This document shows positions 22,787 to 35,894 of a stretch of 64,000 bases of DNA, piece by piece. Position 1 is the stretch's first letter. Each line of letters starts with the position of its first letter. The stretch comes from Capsicum annuum (taxonomy: Eukaryota > Streptophyta > Magnoliopsida > Solanales > Solanaceae). Under the pieces are notes generated by a model, which worked only from the letters and a program-made list of their open reading frames with translations, was not told the DNA's origin and did not search any database. The translations under genes were made by a program, and so were the position numbers. The stretch lies in contig NC_061121.1 of NCBI RefSeq assembly GCF_002878395.1, positions 40,894,050 to 40,958,049 of the forward strand, given 5' to 3'.

Positions 22787-22791
22787 TAATA
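22787..22791. repeat. target-site duplication of element A, left copy
   Basis: TAATA directly before the LTR start TGTCATGACC. The matching copy is at 45875-45879. Confidence 0.8.
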
Positions 22792-25017
22792 TGTCATGAC
22801 CCGAGGTTGCCCCCTAGTTGCAACAATGGTGCTTACGGTCATAGGTGACCACAAGCTAACCTATGTGTTGGTACCTACTGAGAGCATTGAATAAAATATT
22901 AATAATGGATATGTGCGGAAAACAACTGATAAAGCCATAAAGTCTAAATACTGAAAATACGAATAAATTCACAAGTCTAAAACATCCGATAAGACTGATA
23001 AAATTGACTAACTGTCTAACTAACTGTCTAAAAAGCCTCGAACTGACTAAGGAATTGATGGGACAGCCCCCAAATAGAACTACTAAAATAATTAAAATAA
23101 TTAATCCTGCCCTCGATAGATAAGGACTCACCACTACTGTTGCTGGGTACACTGAACTATCTAAGCACGGTCAAGAAACTATGAATCCGAACCTATGATA
23201 TGAGACATCATAGAGCAAAAAAGAGTATGCGGTCAGTACTTTAAATGTACTGGTATATGAAATGGGGTTAGGCTGATATGCACGGGGTACTATGCATATA
23301 AAATAAGGACTAACTCAACATAAATGCAAGAAAACTATAAAATCTGAGAATGCAAGACCAAGCATAAATCTATAATCTGAAATAAATCTAAAATCTAAAA
23401 GACTGTAAACTATTTAACTGAATAACTGACAATCTGTACACTTGGTCAAGCAAACCTGAACTTAAAATGTGGTAGGTATCATCTAACTGATATGCCCCAA
23501 TCTGAACTAATCGGGGTCCAATCTATAACCTCAGTTGGAAGGGTGATAGTATCATACCACGGGTACTAACACTGGCTGTGTGAATCTACTAAACTAGTGT
23601 CCCAAAGGACTAGTGAGTCATCCTCAACTGCCAGGTACTCTATTGAGATATGCGTTACTTTCAACTAGACGGTAAACACCTTGTGAACCCTCAACTGGAA
23701 GGTTGAAATCTCTAACCTATGCTGGCTATGTGGTTCTAGAACTCAGGGACTGCTCCTAAAGGTCACACCCTCTACAGGCAAGTGAGCCCCCATCCCTGAG
23801 TTTGATCAGTGCTAAATCCTACTCCTAACTGAACTGACACTAGAACTAAAACTGGACTGAGTTTGACTGAACATGATTTCATGATGATAATGCTCATTAT
23901 GATCATAATAACTGAATAAATGTAAATACTCATGGTTTAACTGAATCATACTTGCAAATTTGAAAATCATGTAACAAATGTAGGTATCAGGCATTCATAA
24001 CCCACCAACATTGAATAATCACTGAATGTAATAACAAGCTTAACACTATAGTAAATGATCATTGTTCAAAACCCATGAGCATAGACATTTCATCAAACAT
24101 GTGGGGATTATGAATTTAACATGGGAGTGCTTGCTAAAAATCATAAAGTTAGGATTCATCATAAAATTCACTTGAATAAAGCATGGGAAACTCAAATTCA
24201 TAGCATGAGGAATTCAAAATCTTACATGGAATCACACATGGACTGAATTGCATTTAAATTACCATGAAAACATGAATTAAACCCATCTTAAACAATACAA
24301 ACTACAATAATGATAGAAAAATTCAATGTTTAATTGAAAAGAGAGTTTTTGGGCTCCATGGGTGAAAGAAACCCATGAATTAATATCCCACGTACCTTAA
24401 ATCCTTTAACTTGAAAGAGAAACATCAATCTTGATACTTTCTTAAAGGTTCTTGAACTTGGGGAACTTGAATTCTTGATTTCTAGGGGAGAATGAAATTG
24501 AATTTGTGATCTTTGGGAAATGGAGAGGGTTTTCTTGAGAGGAATTTGGAGAAAAAGGGAAAATAATGCCCTAAATAATGTCCCAATTTATGCTATGGAT
24601 GATTTGGGTTAAGGGGAAAAGACACAATTACCCCTCACTTAATTAAATTTGTAATTGGGCATGACAACCTTACCGCAACACAGTCTATTCACAGTGGTGC
24701 ATTCCACTTCTCGCAATGCAGTATGCATGACAAAGGGAATAGCACCATGATGCGGGCTTATCACGGTGACTTTCTGGATTCGTGATCCAAACGTGATCCA
24801 AACCTCATTTGAAAAATTCAAAACTTCTTTGAGACATGCTACTTACACCCCTGAAGATGAATTAACTTAAAAACCAATATCTTGGGGTTGGGTAGACCAA
24901 ATTAAATATCCTCAAAGTTTAGAGGCCTTAAAAATGACTAAGTCAATTTCAGGCCTAAAGCCCCTTATGCATGTAATGAAAAGCTAAACTAATCTAAGAA
25001 TAATATGGGGTATTACA
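22792..25017 (-). repeat. 3' LTR of element A (2226 bp)
   Basis: In plus-strand reading it runs from TGTCATGACCCGAGG to GGGGTATTACA, that is, TG...CA on either strand. The first 540 bp align with 35351-35894 and the last 280 bp with 45586-45874. The promoter side faces the minus strand, with leader-like sequence near 24340-24560. Minor ORFs inside are incidental. Confidence 0.85.
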
Positions 25018-25020
25018 ATA

Positions 25021-25033
25021 TCTCCCCCTTAGG
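25021..25033 (-). other. polypurine tract of element A
   Basis: Minus strand CCTAAGGGGGAGA immediately inside the 3' LTR, the plus-strand priming site. It sits at the same position as the purine run of element B at 38303-38316. Confidence 0.7.
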
Positions 25034-25259
25034 AACATTCATCCTCAAGTGAGACTAGTCAGATTGAGAGTATTGAACTAAGGTAACTGAGATCACCTAC
25101 TGAATATGCATGACTGGGAACATGAATACATAACTGAGTCTAAAACATGATACATGAACTGAACTGATTTCATGAGTACATGTAATGAAATGAGAATGAT
25201 TATATAACTAGAATTAAGGATGGGAAAGATTTAATATATGGATAACTGTTACTCAAGCA

Positions 25260-28200
25260 GAGTTTGAGTTTATGGAGAAAAGATGAGGGTACTTGGTACA
25301 CATATCTGCTTCTGCTTCCCAAGTAGCTCCCTCAACAGACTAATTCCTCCATAGAACTTTAACCAAGTGAATTTCTTTGTTCCTTAGTCTATGAATCTGA
25401 CGATCTAGGATCTCAATTGGAACTTTTTTGAAAGAAAGGATATCCTGAACACCTGTACTTTCTAAAGGAATAACAGTAGCTGAATCGTCAATACATTTCT
25501 TTAGAAAAGAAATATGAAACACTGGATGCACTGATGCTAAATCTGCAGGCAACTGAAGCTCATAAGCTACCTTCCTAAAATGGTTCAAGATCTTATAAAG
25601 GCTAACATAGCAGGGACTGAGCTTTCCCTTATTTCCAAATCTCTTCACTCCTTTCATGGGAGAGATTTTTAAATAGACTAAGTCACCAACATCAAACTCA
25701 AGGTCTCTCTTCCTCACATCTGCATAAGATTTTTGGCAACTTTGGGTTGTCTTCAGCATCTCCTGAATAGACTGAAATTTCTTCATCCCCTCAAACACTC
25801 AATTTGGCCCTATCAAAGCATCCTTACCTACTTTAAACCAACCAATAGGAGACCTACATCTCCTACCTTACAGAGCCTCAAACGGAGCCATCTGAATATT
25901 GGAGTAATAGCTATTTTTGTAGGCAAACTCAATCAAGGGTAAGTGGTCATCCCAAATACCCTTACAATCAATAACACAATCTCACATTATGTCCTCTAAG
26001 GTCTGAATGGTCCACTCTACCTAATCATCGGTTTGAGGATGAAAAGTGGTACTGAGATGAGCTTGGGTACCAAGACCCTTCTGAAAAACCTTCTAAAAGT
26101 GAGAGGTAAACTGAGTATCTCTATCTGATATAATAGACAGTGGACCTCTGTGCAACTTAACCAACTCTCTAATATAAAGCCTAACATAATCCTATGCTAA
26201 ATACAAAGTATGAACTGGCAAGAAATGAGTTGATTTAGTCATTTTATCCATAATGATCCATATTAAATCATGCTGATGACGAGTACGAGGCAAAACCATC
26301 ACAAAATCCATGTTCACCACTTCCCACTTCCAAGTGAGGATGCTGAACTCCTCCAATGAACCACTAGGCCTATGGTGCTCAACTTTAACCTGCTGATAAT
26401 TTGAACACTTAGCCATAAACTCTGCAATATCCTTATTCATACTATTCCACCAATAGATTTCCCATAAGTTATGGTTCATCTTAATGGCTCCTAGGTGAAT
26501 GAAATATTGTGCACCATGTGCCTCATCTAAAATCCTCTTCCTTAAACCATTAACACATGTAACACATAACCTGCCCTGAAAATGAAGCACACCATCTCCC
26601 CCTTGAGACAAAACCTCTACTTTCTAATATCTAATTGCCTTCTTTAACTTAACCAAACTAGGATCCCTATCTTGTTTTTCTTTTACTTCGACAACAAATA
26701 AAGATTCCGAACTATTAACCCATATAATGCCTTCAGTTGAATCAACCAATCAGACATCCAATCTAGTAAGCTGATGAACCTCCCTAACTAACTTCTTTTT
26801 ATCATCCTCAACATGAGCAACATTACCTATTGATAATTTACTTAGGGCGTCTGTCAGTACATTGGCCTTTCCCAGATAATACAATACACTTATATCATAA
26901 TATTTTAACAACTCGAGCCACCTTCTCTGATGAAGATTTAAATCTTTCTATGAGAACACATACTTCAAAATTTTGTGATCCGAGAACACATCAACATGAA
27001 CCCCATAAAGATATTGCCTCCAAATTTTCAAGGGAAAAAAATAGCTGGCAACTTAAGATCACGGGTAGGATAATTCTTTTTATGAGGCTTAAGCTGTCTA
27101 GAGTAATAGGCTATGACCTTACCTCTCTGCATAAACACACAACAAAGACCAACTCTGGAAGCATCATAGTAAACTACAAATATATCTAACATGTCTGAAA
27201 AAATCAAGACTGGGGCTAAAATGAGTCGAGTCTTCAACTCTTGAAAACTCTTCTCTCATGAATTTGACCACTGAAACTTGACTTTGTTCTGAGTCAATTG
27301 AGACATGGGGATGCAATAGAAGATAACCCTTCAATAAATCATCTGTAATAGCCAAACCAAACCTAAGAAAATCCTGACATTTGATGGAGAGATGAGTCTA
27401 GGCTAATTTCTCACTACTTTAGTCTTTTGAGAGTCAACTCGATTGCCATCATCGGAGATAATATCACCAATGAAAGCTACTGATCACCAAAACTAGCACT
27501 TACTAAACTTGGCGAACAAATGATGGGCTCTAAGAGTCTGTAATACAATTTTGAGATGGTCTGAATGATCATTTTCACTATAGAAATAGTTAAGAATATC
27601 ATCAATGAAGACTATGATGAACATGTCCAAGTACAGTTTGAACACTCTATTCATCAAGTCCATGAAAGATGCAGGGGCATTCGTTAGTGACATAACTATG
27701 AATTTGAAGTAACCATATCGAGTTTTAAAAGCTATTTTTGGAATGTCACCTTCTATGACTCTGAGCTGATTATAGCCAGATTTGAGGTCTATCTTAGAGA
27801 AGTAACTGGCACCCTAAATTTGGTCAAACAAATAATCAATCTTAGGGAGTGGATACTTATTCTTGATTATGACTTTTTTAACTTGCAGTAATTGATGCAT
27901 ATTCTGAGCGAACCGTCTTTCTTATTCATGAAAAAGATTAGAGTATCCCATGGGGAAACACTGGGCCTGATGAGTCCCTTATCTGAGAGATCTTTCAGCT
28001 ATTCTTTCAATTTCCTAAGCTCAGCTAGAGCCATTCTGTAGGGTGGGATAGAGATAGACTGGATATTTGGAAGGAGATCTATTCCAAAGTCAATTTCCCT
28101 TTCTGGAGGAACTACGAGGAGGTCATTAAGGAACATATTTGGAAATTCCCTTATTACTAAAATTGAATCAAGACATGGAGTCTCAGAACTAGAGTCGTTG

Positions 28201-28692
28201 ACTCAAACAAAATGATAAACACACCCCTTAAATATCATTTTTCTTGCATAAAGATAGGAAATGATTGGAACCCTAAGAATAGAGGTACTGCCCCTCAATT
28301 CAATGACTGGTTCATTAGGAAACTAAAACTAAATGACTCTATTTCAACAATCAACTAAGGCATAACATGAGTAGAGATACTCCATGTCGAGAATGACATC
28401 AAAATTAGTCATCTCTAACTCCACAAGGTCTGCTGAGGTAAATCTCTAGGACACTATAGTCGGACAGTTTTTATATACCCGCCTAGCTATAATGGAGCTA
28501 CCTACTGGGGTAGACACTGAGAAAGGTTCTGCTAAAGATTCGGGACTGACACCAAAATCGACTGCTATATAGGGGGTTACAAAGAAGAATGAAGATCCAA
28601 GGTCTAATAAAGCATAAACATAATGATAAAAGACCTGCAACATACCTGTAACTACATTAGGAGAACTTTCCTGATTATGCTGGGTCTGTAGA
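25260..28692 (-). pseudogene. pol of element A (PR-RT-RH-IN-chromodomain), broken
   Basis: Minus-strand polyprotein remnant. Protease region 28643-28420 has LLDLGSSFFFVTPY as active-site loop. RT about 28130-27480 has [10 protein letters not shown], with two residues missing from the usual SFG motif, and FIDDILNYF, so the catalytic Asp pair is kept. RNase H about 27300-26850 has [11 protein letters not shown]. Integrase 26611-25340 has the HHCC zinc site damaged (AKCSNYQQ), VVNMDFV with the first core Asp, and later SIISDRDTQF. The C-terminal region reads KLSPCYVSLYKIL, and the end, near 25370-25265, reads VEGATWEAEADM, a recognisable chromodomain. More than ten stops interrupt the frame. The chromodomain places it among Tekay/Del chromoviruses, which may target heterochromatin marks. 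Confidence 0.88.
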
Positions 28693-28697
28693 ACATA
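28693..28697. repeat. target-site duplication of solo LTR D, left
   Basis: ACATA, identical to 31402-31406. Confidence 0.9.
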
Positions 28698-31401
28698 TGT
28701 AACACCCCATATTTTTGGGCTAGACTTTGAAGCATCATTATATCGTGTGTAAATTCTAATCTATTAATTTCTTTTGAATATATGTTTCATGATCTTTATC
28801 CTTGTGTGTGAAGTGATTTTGAGGTGAAAAATGATCATAATAATCAGTTAGAAAAAAGTTAAGCTAAGAGTGTTTGATTTATCTAAAGTTTGGTATTCAA
28901 TTCTACAAGGGTCTACTTTGAATGTCTTTAGCTTTTGATATATACAGAATTTTGCAGCTCAAGACCCACCAAATTATAGATAATTAATTCAGATTTTCAA
29001 TGATTCCAATTTCTCTGTAATCTGATAGCCGAACAAAAAGTTATAGCCATTTTTATAAGTGAGGCAGTGAGGGCGCATGATTAGCCCGTGGCGTCCGCTC
29101 CATCGCCTGCCCCTATTTTACAACTTTTGGTTCCACATTTTTAAGGGCAAGTGGGTTTTTCTCCCTTCACCCTAGGGGTATATAACATGAGAGTAAGGGT
29201 CCCAAAAGGCAAAATTAGCCCCTTTATTCACAAATTCTCTCAAAAGAAAACATTATCTCTCAAGAAAAAACCCTAGCCTATCCAAGATTAGGGCTCAAGC
29301 TTCAATAAACCACTATGAACTTTCACAAATTCATCAATTAAGGTATATGTGATGTTCATCCATCGACCCTTTTCACCCATGGAGTCCGATAATCCATTTT
29401 CAAGTTTAAAATTGTGATCTTTATATGTTATTATGAATTATATCCATAAAATTTCATGAATTTTGATTTTTTTATCATGTTTACAAATTGTTTCCATTGG
29501 AATTGGCCCTTGACACGTTTGAAGGATGATATCGCATGTTAAATCCTTAACCCATGATTTTCATATTGCAATTATGTTATTATCTCATGATTTAACTAAT
29601 CCCATGCTTTAACTCATGGCCCCCATGTGTTTGATGAAATGCCTAAATGATTGAGTTTTGAACAATGACTACTTATTACATGTTTATAATGAAATTACAT
29701 GTTTACCATGAATTTACCTCCATGAAACTCTTATGAATTTTGATCATGTATTACATTTCTAAGAGTTTTGATAGAAAGAGCCCTTACACATTTGAAAGTT
29801 GAAGTACGTTTATTTATATCTTGGCAATTTGATTTTAAGTTATGATTTCAATTGTTTTCATGTGGAATGCATTTTAGTATATTTTAAATATTGTGGTTTC
29901 CATATCATATTTATGCAAATTAAGAATATAACCACCAGTTTATGATTTGGTCATGTGATCGTGCTGTCTTATCATATTTCAAAGCACCCCATGTTAAATC
30001 TTGCTCCCTATGTGTTTGATGAAATGCTTAAGTGAATAATTGTGAATAATAATTTCCTTCCATGGTTTTAAAGCTTTCATGTGTCCCTGTTGTTATTGTT
30101 ATCGAGTCCTAGGGGTTATAAATACCCAAAATTTAGCTTTCTACCTAGTTTTCAGTACCCATAAAATGATTTCAGAATACACCATGAGCATTCTTTTTCA
30201 GTCAGTTATTATAATCAGTTGTTAGTTTAGTTAAACTTAGTTCCATACAGTAATCAGTGTTAGTTCATTTGGGAGTAGGATTCAGCACTGAGCGAACCTA
30301 GGGATAGGGGCTCACCTGTTAGGTAGGACTAGCTCCTTAGAAGCAATCCCTAAATTTTAGAACTATGTAGCTAGTGTAGGTTATGAGAAGTCACCCGACA
30401 GTTTAGGTCTGACACTCTCAGGGATCATCCTCCATTTTAGGACTGATCTCAAGGGTTACCCACTAGATTAGGACTAACTCCACAACTATTATTAGTACCC
30501 ATGGTAGGGTACTAGCACCCTTCCAACTGGGTTCACAGGTTGGACCCCGATCAACTTAGACTGGGGCATGTCAGTTAGATAATATCTCCCATATTTTTAG
30601 TTTCAGTATTTCGTACAAAATTCAGTTTAATTTTTCTTGACCATAGCATATAGTTTATCAATATTCAGTTACCAGATTTCAGTATCTCATTTTATAGACT
30701 ATTCCAAAATTATGTTATATGCTTTGTCATGCATACTCAGATTTTACAGTTTTTATGTATCTATGCATCAGTTATCTCATACTATTCAAAAGTTAGTTAT
30801 TAGTCTTGTTCAGTTAGATTTTAGTATTTCCACGCATATTTGTTATTACTATTTTCATGCACAGTTATCCCATGCATATCAGCCTAACCTCATCTCGCAT
30901 ACCAGTACATTCAAAGTATTGATCACATACTCATTTCTTAAGCTATAATGTCTTATATCATTGGTTTGAATGTTCAGGTTCCTGACCATACTTAGACATT
31001 CTAGCACATCATCAGTAGCTGCAATGGTAAGTCCTCATCCTTTGATGACGGGTTTATCTTATATTCAATTATGTCATCAGTTTAGTTATTTAGTCAGTTA
31101 GAGTTAGTTGTGGGTTTGTCCCATCAACTCATCAGTTAGTTAGTTTTAGAGGCTTTCAGACATACAGACAGTTAGTTGATTTATCAGTTTTTTTAAATAG
31201 TATATTTATTATGTCATTAGGCATTTAGGTTCGTGATTTAGTATGTTAAAACCTAATGGCATTTTAGTAAATTTCCGCACATGTCTTATGCTATCAGTTT
31301 TATTCAGTGCTCATAGCAGGTGCCAAATCATGGGTTAGCATGTGGTCGTTCAGTACCATTAGCACCGTGTGGCAACCATGATGTATTTCTGGGTTCTTAC
31401 A
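28698..31401 (+). mobile_element. solo LTR D (2704 bp), plus orientation, inside element A
   Basis: It runs from TGTAACACCCCATA to GGGTTCTTACA and is flanked by perfect ACATA copies at 28693-28697 and 31402-31406. There is no primer-binding site, gag or pol, so it is a product of LTR-LTR recombination. It interrupts element A between gag and protease, in opposite orientation. A TATA box (GGGTATATAACA, near 29174) and leader are recognisable. It resembles the LTR of element E at the start of the window. Confidence 0.92.
29174..29183 (+). promoter_or_regulatory. TATA box of solo LTR D
   Basis: TATATAACA in GGGGTATATAACATG, followed by a leader-like segment with the usual CCCTAGCC/TTCTCTCAA phrases. 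An isolated LTR promoter facing the remnants of element A from the opposite strand. Confidence 0.5.
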
Positions 31402-31406
31402 ACATA
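31402..31406. repeat. target-site duplication of solo LTR D, right
   Basis: ACATA, identical to 28693-28697. Confidence 0.9.
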
Positions 31407-32013
31407 CAACCTATTTTGACGCTTCCCGTTGGTTGCATAGAAGTGGCACCCTATTGAGTCAGGCGACTGGCTAGAACTGGAGGATGGTTGGACTGACCCT
31501 ATTGACCAACCTTTGGAAAATCTTTGACTCTATAGTCTAGCTTGCCACACCCAAAACATGCATCACTGCCAGCTCTACACACATCCTAATGATGCTTGCC
31601 ATATTTCTCGTAGAGTATGTTAGTATGACCACTGTTCACACTGCCCTAGGACTTAGATCCAGATGCTCTATCCCGACTAGCTTGCCTGAACTTAGGCACT
31701 GGTGCAATAGATAAACACGGAGCTGGGGCTGACGACTTCTGATGGAACTGAGAATGGTTACCACCTTTCGAGCTTGCATGAGAAAAGTTAAAACTACCTG
31801 TTCTGGCCTTCTTATTCTCTCTCTTTCTCTTAAGCTTTTCTTTCTCAATCTGCTAAGAATGAACCATAAGTCTAGATAAGTCCATAGGAAGTCCTATACT
31901 TCTTAACCACACTATCAGCTACAACAGACACAAACTTACTTATTCTAGATGTATTGTCTGCAATCACATTAGGAGCATACCTCACCAACTGAGTAAACTT
32001 AAGTGAGTAATTC
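31407..32013 (-). pseudogene. gag of element A, middle and zinc-knuckle part
   Basis: Minus-strand gag piece between the two solo LTRs. It reads LKFTQLVRYAPNVIADN near 32000-31950, then a Lys/Arg-rich linker, then a zinc-knuckle relic DACFGCGKLDYRVKDF near 31570-31525 (His replaced by Tyr, last Cys by Phe). A 70-codon stretch at 31848-31636 is a different frame and not the gag product. The piece is continuous with 34606-35128 once solo LTR C is discounted. Confidence 0.8.
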
Positions 32014-34600
32014 TGTAATGCCCTAAATCTGATACTCGGAACCTCAAATCTAATACTCAGAATGCTACACGGTGCTCATGACTCCAAAGACTACAAGCTA
32101 ACCCATGAGTGATATCTATACCTATACACTACATAATATGACATAATAATGCAGAAACATGCACTAAAAAGACATAAGGTTCAATAATGAACATGAACTA
32201 AATGATATAACATCTGTGTGGGGTAATAGGATACCCAAAACAAAACTAAACACACTGAATTCTAAAAATGATAGGCTAGAAAGCCTCTAAACGACTGAAC
32301 TATCTCAGTAAGGAGTTGATGGGACATGTCCCCAACTAACTCTAACTTATAAACTAATCAATAAACTAATCAATGAGATAATAGGGAAATAATCATGTCC
32401 TCGAAAGATGAGGACTCACTTCTAACTCTAACTGTGGATAGCTAGAATCTACTAGTGCTCTGGAGCTCGTGTCTCTGAACCTATGGTATAAGACACCATA
32501 GCACAAATGCGTCAGTACTTTGAATGTACTGGTATGAATATGAGGTAGGCTGAATGTATGGGGTTCATATGCATGAACAATAATAATAACTGGCTAACTA
32601 TCATGAGCACGAGAATACATGCATAAGACATAACAACTAACACTAATACTATGATAACATGATTACTGAATTTGAATATAACTGATTACATGAGTGACTG
32701 TATCTGACAGTCCTAAATCTAATAGAACTATCTGAGTTTCATACTGTATCTGAGTTGACTATATCTGACAGTCCTGAAATTTAAGAAACTATCTGAGTTC
32801 TATTATTGATATTGATTGATTGTATCTGACAGTCCTAATTCTGTAACATAAAATTGTAGGAAGTAGTTATCTAACCGACATGCCCCAAATAATGCATTAT
32901 AGCTGAAATGGGGTCCAATCTATGCCCTGATTGGAAGGGTGTCAATACCGTACCACTGGTAAGGATAACATATGAGTGACCCTAATATAACAGGTAACTC
33001 TAGTGAGAATGGTTGGAACCCTCATATAGCAGGCTAAGCCACCTCATCTACCCTCATATAGCAGGCTATGATGTCTCAACCTATGCTGGCTACATAGTTA
33101 TGGAATGCAAGGATTTCTTCTAAGAATCACACCCTCATATAACAGGTGAGTTCCCATCCTTGGATTCGCTCAGTGCTAATTTCTACTCCCATCTGAATAG
33201 ACACTGAATATGATTTACTAAACTGAACATGGACTGAGTTACTGAATTTTGTTGACTGACGGAATACTACTGATATCTGAAAACTGACTGAGTTCATGAG
33301 ATCATGGAGAATTCCTAAGTCATAAGACTGTCCGAAGTCTAAGGATCATAGATGGACTGAGAGTATCATGAAACATGACATGACTTTAGGCACACAACTA
33401 ATGTTTTAGGTACAAGTACCCCCAGGAATCGATAGAAGGAAACTGACAAAGCTTGACTTGCTTGAATATATAATAATCACCATAATGCATTTACTGAAGC
33501 ATTTCATCAAACATGTAATAGGCACATACTTGTACATACATGGGAATTTCATGACAACATGCTAGTTAGGCACTTTTCCTTTATTTAGGCATTAAATAAA
33601 ACATATTGTAGGCATGGTACATGAAAACATCATTGTACAACAATTAAACATCATGGTCATATTCTAATTTCATCATTCAAGGGTTTAGTCATAGGTTTGC
33701 ATGAATCTATATCTATAATAATTAAACCCACATAGAAATTATTACACAAAATGAAGTAGAATTCAATTTCTAATTTATCAACATGAACAAGAACAACCCA
33801 ATCATGAAATCATAAAGAAAATCCATAACTTGAAGTTTAAAAAGGGATTCTTGGACTTCATGGATGAAAGGAGTCCATCAATGTACACTAGGCATACCTT
33901 AGTTCATGATTTTGTGAAGATTGACGATGAAACTTTCTTGGAATTGGATCTTCTATGAAAACCCTAGCTTGGTCTTGAGAGGATTTTGAGAGAAGAGAGC
34001 ATATTTTGGGTGAAAAGTGGCTGAATTACGTGTTAAAGGGCTTAAATAGGGGTGGGAAGTTGACCCTTTTAACCCTGGACGCGTCATTTAATTTCAATGA
34101 AATTTTCCTGAACTGAACCCCTGGTGCAATGCGGCGCTATCACGCCGTATCACTGGAATTTTACATTTGGGTAACTGAGGGATGGTACGACATGGAGCCA
34201 TCGCATTGCCCTTTTTTTTATGACCTGGAACTTTGGCGCAATACAGAGGAAATCGCGCTATGACGCTGGAAAAGGAAAATTCTGAATTTGGGCCCTGGTA
34301 CGATGTGCCATAATCGTGGACGCCTACTTTAATTTGCCAAATGCCATTTCTTCTTTTGGCGCAGCGCGCCACTGACTACTATGGCGCTGTTTTACGATGG
34401 GAACTTGAAATAGTCGTAACTTCTGACCCGGTTATCGGATTTGGACGAATCTTATATCGATGGAAAGTTTATTGAATTTCCCACATGAAAAAAAGGGAAA
34501 ATCTTGAAAATTCCTTATGAAATAACCATTATTTAATTTAGAATCTAATTCTAGATATTCTTGAGATGAAATTAGCTAGGAAAAAGTATGGGGTATTACA
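32014..34600 (-). mobile_element. solo LTR C (2587 bp), minus orientation, inside element A gag
   Basis: In plus-strand reading it runs from TGTAATGCCC to GGGGTATTACA. Flanking 5-mers are AATTC (32009-32013) and ACTTC (34601-34605), a target-site duplication with one substitution. Removing it rejoins the gag reading of element A. No internal genes. The end near 34080-34400 is GC-rich with repeated gcg/cgc words, quite unlike the AT-rich rest, and also occurs in solo LTR F. Confidence 0.88.
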
Positions 34601-34605
34601 ACTTC

Positions 34606-35128
34606 ACACTCATGCTACCCTGCTTCAAATTAATGAAATCCTGAATCTTAGCCTCCTTAACTGTAATGGGAAGTACCTATCTAGAAAAGTTGTGGCGAAT
34701 TCCTCCCACTCAATAGGCCCTGTATCAATACCACGATTCTTCTTCCACTACATAAAATAGGTGTGAGATACATACTGCAACTGAGATGTAGCCAACTCTG
34801 CACTCTCAGTCAAAGTGATGCCCATAATATCTGATACCTTCTGAACCATATCAAGAAACTCCTGTGGATCCTCTTCAAACTTGGATCCTAAAAATAAAGA
34901 GGGATTCATTCAGGAGAAATCTCATATCTTAGTTGCAGCTGTATTTTCCATTGGATTGGTTGGGGAAACAACTCGCTGATTATTCTTAGCTTCTACTAAA
35001 TGAGATAAGGTAGTGAAGGAAGGTTTGAACTTGGTGTAAGGGACATACTCACTTAAGGGATCTTTCGAAGTAGGCGGAGGTGTTGGCTGGTCCCTATCCC
35101 TTCTTCCATTCTTTCTTCTGGGTGGCAT
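34606..35128 (-). pseudogene. gag N-terminus of element A
   Basis: The ATG at 35126-35128 opens with PPRRKNGRRDRDQ, a basic start typical of Tekay gag, and runs 68 codons before a stop. The frame then continues with the capsid block NPSLFLGSKFEEDPQEFLD and WEEFATTFLDRYFPLQLR up to the solo LTR C insertion. The start lies about 200 bp downstream of the primer-binding site, as usual. Confidence 0.85.
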
Positions 35129-35332
35129 AGTCTATAAATGGAATGAATGATAAGTTAGAAAGAGAGTTTAAATAGAGCTCATGATCATTTGCATGGCATG
35201 AATACTAAAAGAAGGCAAACTTTTCCTAAAACGTCTCGTAGACTCTTGTCCATAAGTATGGCGGGCTTCACACCTTGCATAAGACTCTACTCAACACGAC
35301 TTTCAGGCTCTACAGGATGCTTTAAAACCTTA

Positions 35333-35345
35333 GGCTCTAATACCA
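35333..35345 (-). other. primer-binding site of element A
   Basis: Minus strand TGGTATTAGAGCC, one mismatch to the initiator tRNA-Met complement, four bases inside the 5' LTR boundary. Confidence 0.8.
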
Positions 35346-35350
35346 AGTTT

Positions 35351-35894
35351 TGGTATGACCTGAGGCTACCCCCTAGTTACGACAATGGTGCTTACGATCA
35401 CAGATGACCACAAGCTAATCTATGTGCTGGTATATGCTGGGAGAATTGAATAAAATAATAATAATAGATATGTGAAAAAAATAACTGATAAAGCCATAAA
35501 GTCTAGATACGGAAAATACGAATGAATTCACAAGCCTAAAACATCTGATAAGACTGATAAAACTTACAAAGTAACTGTCTGAAAGTCTGAAAAGCCTTTA
35601 ACTAGCTGAGGAATTTATGGGACAAGCCATCACCTAACTCCGACTAACAAAAAATACAGAACTACTAAAATAATTGAAATAATCAATCTTGCCCTCTATG
35701 GATGAGGACTCACCACAACTGTTGCTGGGTATGCTGAACTGTCTAAGCGCAGGAAACAATGCATCCGAAACTATGATATGAGACATCATAGAGAAAAAAA
35801 AGAGTACGTGGTCAGTACTTTGAATAAAATGGTATGGGAGATGGGGTTAGGCTGATATACATGGTGCATATAAAATAAGGACTAACTGAATAGC
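35351..35894 (-). repeat. 5' LTR of element A, proximal part
   Basis: It aligns with 22792-23335 of the 3' LTR, with many substitutions, until the alignment breaks abruptly at the start of element B. The distal part resumes at 45586. Confidence 0.85.

Noticed and set aside
34094..34372. 92-codon minus-strand ORF in the GC-rich part of solo LTR C
   Set aside because: Entirely inside an LTR. It is open because of base composition. A similar ORF in solo LTR F (48096-48410) does not share its protein sequence convincingly.
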